Positions 5,407-9,450 of a DNA stretch of 9,450 nucleotides are shown here, in pieces (within the stretch, counting starts at the first letter, position 1; every line of letters begins with the position of its first letter). The stretch is from Deltaproteobacteria bacterium (GTDB lineage: Bacteria > Desulfobacterota > Desulfofervidia > Desulfofervidales > DG-60). The stretch is taken from assembly GCA_021163945.1 (NCBI GenBank), contig JAGGTC010000031.1, positions 1 through 9,450 of the forward strand, read 5' to 3'. Position numbers and translations under genes: made by a program. A model generated the notes under the pieces. That model saw only the letters and a program-made list of their open reading frames with translations, was not told the DNA's origin and did not search any database.

Positions 5407-7096
5407 ATTTAAAAATTTTCTCTAATGTTAATTCTAACTCATTTAAGGGAATAATCCTAGTCTCTCCACTACGGCGTAGCCTTATCTCAATCTTCCCCTC
5501 CTTTAAGTACCTGCCTAGGGTGATGCGGATAGGTATACCTATTAAGTCTGCATCCTTAAACTTTATCCCGGGGCTCACATCCCTATCATCATAGAGGACA
5601 TCAAAGCCCCTTTCCCTTAATTTTTTGTAAATTTTCTCAGCGGTGTTTAAAATCTCTGGGTCTTTTAAATCTATGGGCAAAAGGTAAATAGAGAAGGGGG
5701 CCACAGAGAGGGGGAAGATGATGCCATGTTCATCGTGGTTTTGTTCAATGATTGCAGCCAATGTACGCCCTACCCCAATACCATAACATCCCATTACAAT
5801 GTACTGTTCCTTGCCCCTCTTGTCTAAATATGTTGCCCTCAGTGCCTTGCTATACTTTGTCCCCAGTTTAAATACATGGCCTACCTCAATCCCCCTTTTA
5901 AATTCAAGTTCTCCACCACACTTAGGGCACAAATCCCCCTCCTTTATAAAGCGGATATCACCAAATATCTCTACTTTAAAATCACGGCCAGGATTTATAT
6001 TCATAAAGTGATAGTCTGTCCTGTTGGCACCGCTTATAAAATTTCTCATTCCCTTAATTGCATTATCTGCTACAATCTTTATATTTATCCCTACAGGCCC
6101 TGCAAATCCTACATCTGCACCTGTAATCTCCTTTATGACATCAGGTGGTGCCAGATTCAGGCTCTCACAGCCCAAGAGCCGTAAAAGTTTTGATTCATTA
6201 ATCTCATGGTCTCCCCTTACTAGGGCTGCTAGTGGTTTTCCATCTGAAAGATAGAGTATGGTCTTTACAATCCTCTCAGGCCCTACATTTAAAAATGAGG
6301 TAACCTCCTCTACTGTCTTATAGCCAGGGGTATAGACCTCTTTGATTGGCCTTTGTTTTTCTTCAGAAATACTATAATTTTTTACCTCTGCCCTCTCTAT
6401 ATTGGCCGCATATGAACAATTTTTACAATATACAATGGTATCCTCCCCCACATCTGAGACTGCCATAAACTCATGTGAAAAACTCCCCCCAATGGTCCCT
6501 GTCTCTGCCTCAACTACCCTAAAGACCAAACCACAGCGGTCAAATATCCTCTCATATGCCTCATACATAATCTTGTAAGTCTCCTCTGCCGCCTCATCAT
6601 CTATATCAAAACTATATCCATCCTTCATAATAAACTCCCTACATCTCATAAGGCCAAACCTTGGTCTAATCTCATCCCTAAACTTTGTATGGATCTGATA
6701 GAGGTTTAGTGGCAGGTCCCGATATGAACGCACCTCATATCTTACTAGATTTGTAATTACCTCTTCATGTGTGGGCCCAAGGCAATGCTCCCTATTGTGC
6801 CTGTCCTTTAAACGCAAAAGCTCCTTTCCGTACCTGTGCCAGCGGCCAGAGGTCTTCCAAAGCTCTGCAGGCTGTACCAAAGGTAGAAGCACCTCCTGTG
6901 CCCCAACCCTATTCATCTCCTCACGGATGATATTCTCTACCTTCCTTATTGCCATAAGCCCAAGGGGGAGATAGGAATAGATACCTGAGGAGAGTTTCCT
7001 GATCATCCCTGCCCTAAGCATTAGCCTATGGCTAGTAATCTCTGCCTCTGATGGGGCCTCCTTTAAGGTTGGTATAAAAAATTTAGAAAATCGCAT
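5393..7096 (-). CDS. proS: Prolyl-tRNA synthetase, bacterial type with editing domain
   Basis: ProRS charges tRNA-Pro in the cytoplasm. At 567 residues it matches the bacterial-type enzyme. Class II motif 1 spans about 38-85, with PTHEE at 108-112. Motif 2 has RPRFGLMRCREF (144-155), with Cys152 at a position that varies among Gly, Ser and Ala. Motif 3 is GIGVGRT (439-445). Between motifs 2 and 3 lies the editing insertion (about 225-405), carrying the VKT motif at 277-279 whose lysine is the editing residue in studied homologues, and two CxxC pairs (224/227 and 390/393) that could bind zinc. The anticodon-binding domain occupies about 466-567. The ATG has no Shine-Dalgarno. It is first in a two-gene operon with rel, pairing aminoacylation with the response to its failure. 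Confidence 0.96.
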   Translation of the reverse strand: MRFSKFFIPTLKEAPSEAEITSHRLMLRAGMIRKLSSGIYSYLPLGLMAIRKVENIIREEMNRVGAQEVLLPLVQPAELWKTSGRWHRYGKELLRLKDRHNREHCLGPTHEEVITNLVRYEVRSYRDLPLNLYQIHTKFRDEIRPRFGLMRCREFIMKDGYSFDIDDEAAEETYKIMYEAYERIFDRCGLVFRVVEAETGTIGGSFSHEFMAVSDVGEDTIVYCKNCSYAANIERAEVKNYSISEEKQRPIKEVYTPGYKTVEEVTSFLNVGPERIVKTILYLSDGKPLAALVRGDHEINESKLLRLLGCESLNLAPPDVIKEITGADVGFAGPVGINIKIVADNAIKGMRNFISGANRTDYHFMNINPGRDFKVEIFGDIRFIKEGDLCPKCGGELEFKRGIEVGHVFKLGTKYSKALRATYLDKRGKEQYIVMGCYGIGVGRTLAAIIEQNHDEHGIIFPLSVAPFSIYLLPIDLKDPEILNTAEKIYKKLRERGFDVLYDDRDVSPGIKFKDADLIGIPIRITLGRYLKEGKIEIRLRRSGETRIIPLNELELTLEKIFKYGTH

Positions 7097-7104
7097 CTTT
7101 ACTT

Positions 7105-7133
7105 TTTATAAAATAAAGAAATAAGTTTGTAAA
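7105..7133 (-). promoter_or_regulatory. Leftward promoter of proS-rel, apparently leaderless
   Basis: On the minus strand TTTACA (7133-7128) and TATAAA (7110-7105) are separated by exactly 17 nt, each matching consensus at five of six bases. A start 7 nt beyond the -10 falls near 7098, only 2 nt before the proS ATG at 7096. The predicted mRNA is effectively leaderless, consistent with the missing Shine-Dalgarno. Confidence 0.6.
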
Positions 7134-7135
7134 TA

Positions 7136-7201
7136 ATGAATTTCCTTGTGGAATATGGTGGAAGTGCCCAGCCAGCAATTGCCTTTCTTCAAGATGGATG
7201 A
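7136..7201 (+). other. Possible 21-codon upstream ORF before trkA
   Basis: ATG 7136 opens a 21-codon frame ending at TGA 7199-7201, encoding a small peptide starting MNFLVEYGG. It lies in the less AT-rich middle of the 122-bp divergent region, has no Shine-Dalgarno, and would lie upstream of the predicted trkA start site. It is most likely chance or a remnant; I recognise no family. Confidence 0.12.
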
Positions 7202-7207
7202 TATAAG
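7179..7207 (+). promoter_or_regulatory. Rightward promoter of trkA-trkH, apparently near-leaderless
   Basis: TTGCCT (7179-7184), a 17-nt spacer and TATAAG (7202-7207) form a sigma70-like promoter, with TG at 7199-7200 making it an extended -10. Transcription should start near 7213-7214, about 5-6 nt before the trkA ATG at 7219, which has no Shine-Dalgarno. Confidence 0.55.
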
Positions 7208-7218
7208 ATAAAAGATAT

Positions 7219-8562
7219 ATGAATATCATTATTATAGGTGCAGGGGAGGTAGGTTATCATTTAGCTGGAAAACTTTCTAAAGACAATGACATAGTGCTTA
7301 TTGAGGAAAATGTAAATAAGATAAAGCATGTCTCTGAAAATCTAGATGTAAAGGTTATTCATGGCTCTGGCAGTAATCCTGCCACTTTACAAGAGGCTGA
7401 TATAGAGTCTGCTGATATACTTGTTGCGACAGCAGACAAAGATGAGATAAATATGGTGGCCTGTTTATTTGCCAATATCCTATCCCCAAGGACTATCAAG
7501 ATTGCAAGGATAAGAAATAGTGAATTTATTAAATATAAGGAGATATTTAGTAGTGATTTATTGAATATAGATTTGATCATAAATCCAGAATTGGAGGTAG
7601 TAAAGACCATTTTAAGATTATTAGAGGCCCCTGGTGCCTTAGATATAATAGATTTTGCTGAAGGAATGGTAAAACTCATTGGAATTAAGGTACATCCGAT
7701 ATGTCCTGTATCTGGTATAAAGCTAAGAGACTTAGAAAAAAGGGGGTTAAATCAGGACATTTTGATTGCAGCCATTATCCGTAATAATCAATTAATCATC
7801 CCTACAGGTGAAGATAAGGTAATAAGTGGAGATATAGTTTATGTAGTAAGTAAAAAAGAAAAAGTACCTCAGACATTGGCCCTATTTGGGAAAAGAACTG
7901 AATCTATAAGTAAGGCCCTTATTGTAGGGGGAGGAAAAATAGGGGGAATTTTGGCCTCTGAACTAGAAAAAAGGCATATTCAAACCAAAATTATTGAAAA
8001 AGATCAAACAAAGTGTGCACATTTGGCAGAAAAACTAGAGAAGACCATCGTTTTGGAAGGGAATGGAACCGATCATACAATACTAAAGGAAGAAAACGTG
8101 CAAGATATGGATATTGTGATAGCAGTTACCGGTCAAGACGATCAGAATGTACTAATTTCTTTGCTGGCGCAAAATTTAGGGGCAAAAAGAACCCTGACCC
8201 TCATAAATAATACAACCTATCTACCACTAGTTTCAGCCATTGGTTTAGAGATTACTGTAAGTCCCGCATTATCTGCTATAAGTGCTATGCTACGCTATGT
8301 ACGTAAAGAAAAGGTGCTTTCAGTTATGCCATTAAAGGGTGAATATGCAGAGGCAATGGAGGTAATTGCTACAGAGGACTCACAGTTAGTAAAGAGACCT
8401 TTATGGAATCTGGCATTTCCAAAAGGGGCCATTATAGTGGCTATAGTAAGGGACAAAGATGTCATCATCCCAAGTGGAAGGAGCGTCATTGCCCCAGGTG
8501 ATAGGGTCATTATCTTTTCAAGCATGGATACTCTGACCAAATTAGAAAAGTTCTGGTGCTAA
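7219..8562 (+). CDS. trkA: Trk K+ uptake system regulatory subunit TrkA
   Basis: TrkA is the cytoplasmic NAD(H)-binding ring protein that gates TrkH. The 447-residue protein shows the usual tandem duplication: RCK_N with the Rossmann motif GAGEVG (7-12) and acidic Glu29-30 at the end of strand 2, RCK_C (about 140-225), a second RCK_N with GGGKIG (237-242) and Glu260, and a final RCK_C (about 365-447). Both nucleotide sites look intact, and the two C-terminal domains keep the IIPTG/IIPSG and GD turns typical of RCK_C. The start is the first ATG after a good promoter and the protein begins directly with the first beta strand, so nothing upstream is missing. trkH begins 15 nt after its stop. Confidence 0.96.
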   Translation: MNIIIIGAGEVGYHLAGKLSKDNDIVLIEENVNKIKHVSENLDVKVIHGSGSNPATLQEADIESADILVATADKDEINMVACLFANILSPRTIKIARIRNSEFIKYKEIFSSDLLNIDLIINPELEVVKTILRLLEAPGALDIIDFAEGMVKLIGIKVHPICPVSGIKLRDLEKRGLNQDILIAAIIRNNQLIIPTGEDKVISGDIVYVVSKKEKVPQTLALFGKRTESISKALIVGGGKIGGILASELEKRHIQTKIIEKDQTKCAHLAEKLEKTIVLEGNGTDHTILKEENVQDMDIVIAVTGQDDQNVLISLLAQNLGAKRTLTLINNTTYLPLVSAIGLEITVSPALSAISAMLRYVRKEKVLSVMPLKGEYAEAMEVIATEDSQLVKRPLWNLAFPKGAIIVAIVRDKDVIIPSGRSVIAPGDRVIIFSSMDTLTKLEKFWC

Positions 8563-8577
8563 AATAAGCATCTTAAA

Positions 8578-9450
8578 ATGAGAATCCAATACACCCTCCA
8601 TTTAATAGGCATTTTCATATTCTTTCTAGGTCTCATTATGACTGCTCCCCTATTGGTTTCTCTCCTTTGTAAAGACGGAAGTCATTTTGCATTTATAAAG
8701 GCCATTTTAGTTACTACTTTTAGTGGATTAATTATCTATTTTGCATTTAAGGATAAAAATAATACAGGTCTTTCTCATAGGGAAGGTATAGCCATTGTAG
8801 GTATAGGATGGTTAGTGGCTTGCTTTTTTGGCTCCTTACCCTACATATTTAATAATACTTTTGATAGCTTCATAAATGCATTTTTTGAATCTGTATCAGG
8901 CTTTACAACAACTGGTGCTACAGTTTTAAATGACATAGAATCTATACCCTGTGGTATTCTATTCTGGAGAAGTCTGACGCAATGGCTAGGTGGGATGGGC
9001 ATCATTGTACTCTCTATAGCAATACTTCCACTTTTGGGGGTAGGGGGCATGCAACTTTATAAAGCAGAGGTGCCTACCCCTATTGCTGATAGATTAAGGC
9101 CAAGGATTTCTGAAACTGCTAAGGTTTTATGGAAGGTTTATGTATTTATATCTCTCATGGAGGTTCTCCTTTTGTTATTAGGGGGTATGGATCTCCTTGA
9201 TGCCTTATGTCATACATTTACTACTATGGCTACAGGTGGTTTTTCTACTAAAAATGCCAGTATTGGCCAATACCACAGTGCCTATTTGGATATTGTTATT
9301 ACTTTCTTTATGCTCTTGGCCGGTATAAATTTTTCCTTACATTATAAATTTTTAAAGGGTAATGTAAAAGATTTTTTAAAAGATCCAGAGCTTAGATTCT
9401 TTTTAGCCTTGGTAGGCATTTTTACTGTCATAGTTAGTCTTAATATAAAT
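8578..9450 (+). CDS. trkH: Trk K+ transporter membrane subunit TrkH (partial, runs off right edge)
   Basis: TrkH is the inner-membrane K+ channel-like subunit partnered by TrkA. The frame is open from ATG 8578 to the last base, giving 291 residues of about 480 expected, so the C-terminal part is outside the window. Hydrophobic helices are visible at about 7-30, 40-57, 70-91, 140-157, 186-203 and 232-250. The first selectivity filter is in SGFTTTGATVL (107-117) and the second in TTMATGGFST (215-224), each with the conserved glycine; filters 3 and 4 would lie beyond the edge. WRSLTQWLGGMGI (130-142) is a typical TrkH block. No Shine-Dalgarno precedes the ATG, and the 15-nt gap to trkA suggests translational reinitiation. 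An antisense frame at 8841-9050 is spurious. Confidence 0.95.
   Translation, partial: MRIQYTLHLIGIFIFFLGLIMTAPLLVSLLCKDGSHFAFIKAILVTTFSGLIIYFAFKDKNNTGLSHREGIAIVGIGWLVACFFGSLPYIFNNTFDSFINAFFESVSGFTTTGATVLNDIESIPCGILFWRSLTQWLGGMGIIVLSIAILPLLGVGGMQLYKAEVPTPIADRLRPRISETAKVLWKVYVFISLMEVLLLLLGGMDLLDALCHTFTTMATGGFSTKNASIGQYHSAYLDIVITFFMLLAGINFSLHYKFLKGNVKDFLKDPELRFFLALVGIFTVIVSLNIN

Noticed and set aside
4939..5594. Rightward frames at 4939-5145, 4982-5323 and 5343-5594
   Set aside because: All are opposite rel and proS, which have unbroken family motifs; the frames have no domain, and 5343-5594 merely crosses the proS-rel junction.
5799..6254. Rightward frames at 5799-6254
   Set aside because: These overlap one another opposite the proS editing domain and have no supporting signal.
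7359..7679. Leftward 106-codon frame inside trkA
   Set aside because: It is antisense to the intact first RCK domain and has no promoter, Shine-Dalgarno or domain.
8841..9050. Antisense frame within trkH
   Set aside because: It lies opposite a clear trkH with filter motifs and shows no recognisable domain; it is a shadow of that gene.
1..9450. CRISPR array, mobile element, toxin-antitoxin or defence system
   Set aside because: No repeat-spacer pattern, transposase, terminal repeat, integrase or defence-family motif was seen. The content is housekeeping genes.

Overview
The window is about 40% GC by eye and looks like core chromosome from a bacterium. Arginine is coded mostly by AGA/AGG and isoleucine often by ATA, a codon style common in thermophiles. 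The tRNA encodes its own CCA. Bacterial-type ProRS with an editing insert, a long bifunctional Rel and a four-cysteine L28 all fit a bacterium. A thermophilic Desulfobacterota-like lineage is my best guess, from codon style and general impression of gene order only, with low confidence. I see no phage, insertion sequence, CRISPR array or other mobile DNA.

Layout. Positions 1-162 hold no convincing gene, but they contain a strong 12-bp hairpin and a perfect extended -10 box pointing left. A promoter (163-189) drives tRNA-Ala(CGC) (200-274) and, with no room for a terminator, a tightly packed rightward cluster: hisB, hisA, purM, a DUF523/TudS-like gene and rpmB. Each gene overlaps the next by 1, 11, 1 and 17 nt. 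Seven bases beyond rpmB lies the end of a convergent leftward pair, proS then rel, which overlap by 14 nt. A 122-bp divergent intergenic region separates proS from a rightward trkA-trkH pair; trkH runs off the right edge.

Function. The left operon joins histidine synthesis (hisB, hisA), purine synthesis (purM), a probable [4Fe-4S] desulfurase-like protein and a ribosomal protein behind a tRNA promoter, so it looks tied to growth rate. The facing operon couples prolyl-tRNA charging to (p)ppGpp synthesis and breakdown. TrkA and TrkH are the NAD(H)-binding regulator and the pore of a K+ uptake system.

The most unusual signal is in translation initiation. proS and trkA each have a good sigma70-type promoter placed so that the transcript would start only about 2 and 6 nt before the ATG, and neither has a Shine-Dalgarno. 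hisB would have only a 7-nt leader after tRNA processing. By contrast the internal operon genes hisA, purM, DUF523 and rpmB have recognisable Shine-Dalgarno sequences. I did not find a clearly novel multi-gene system; the best candidates for something undescribed are this leaderless pattern, the tRNA-to-hisB junction, a putative ~60-nt leftward RNA at the left edge, and the DUF523 gene fused into the purM-rpmB overlap chain.
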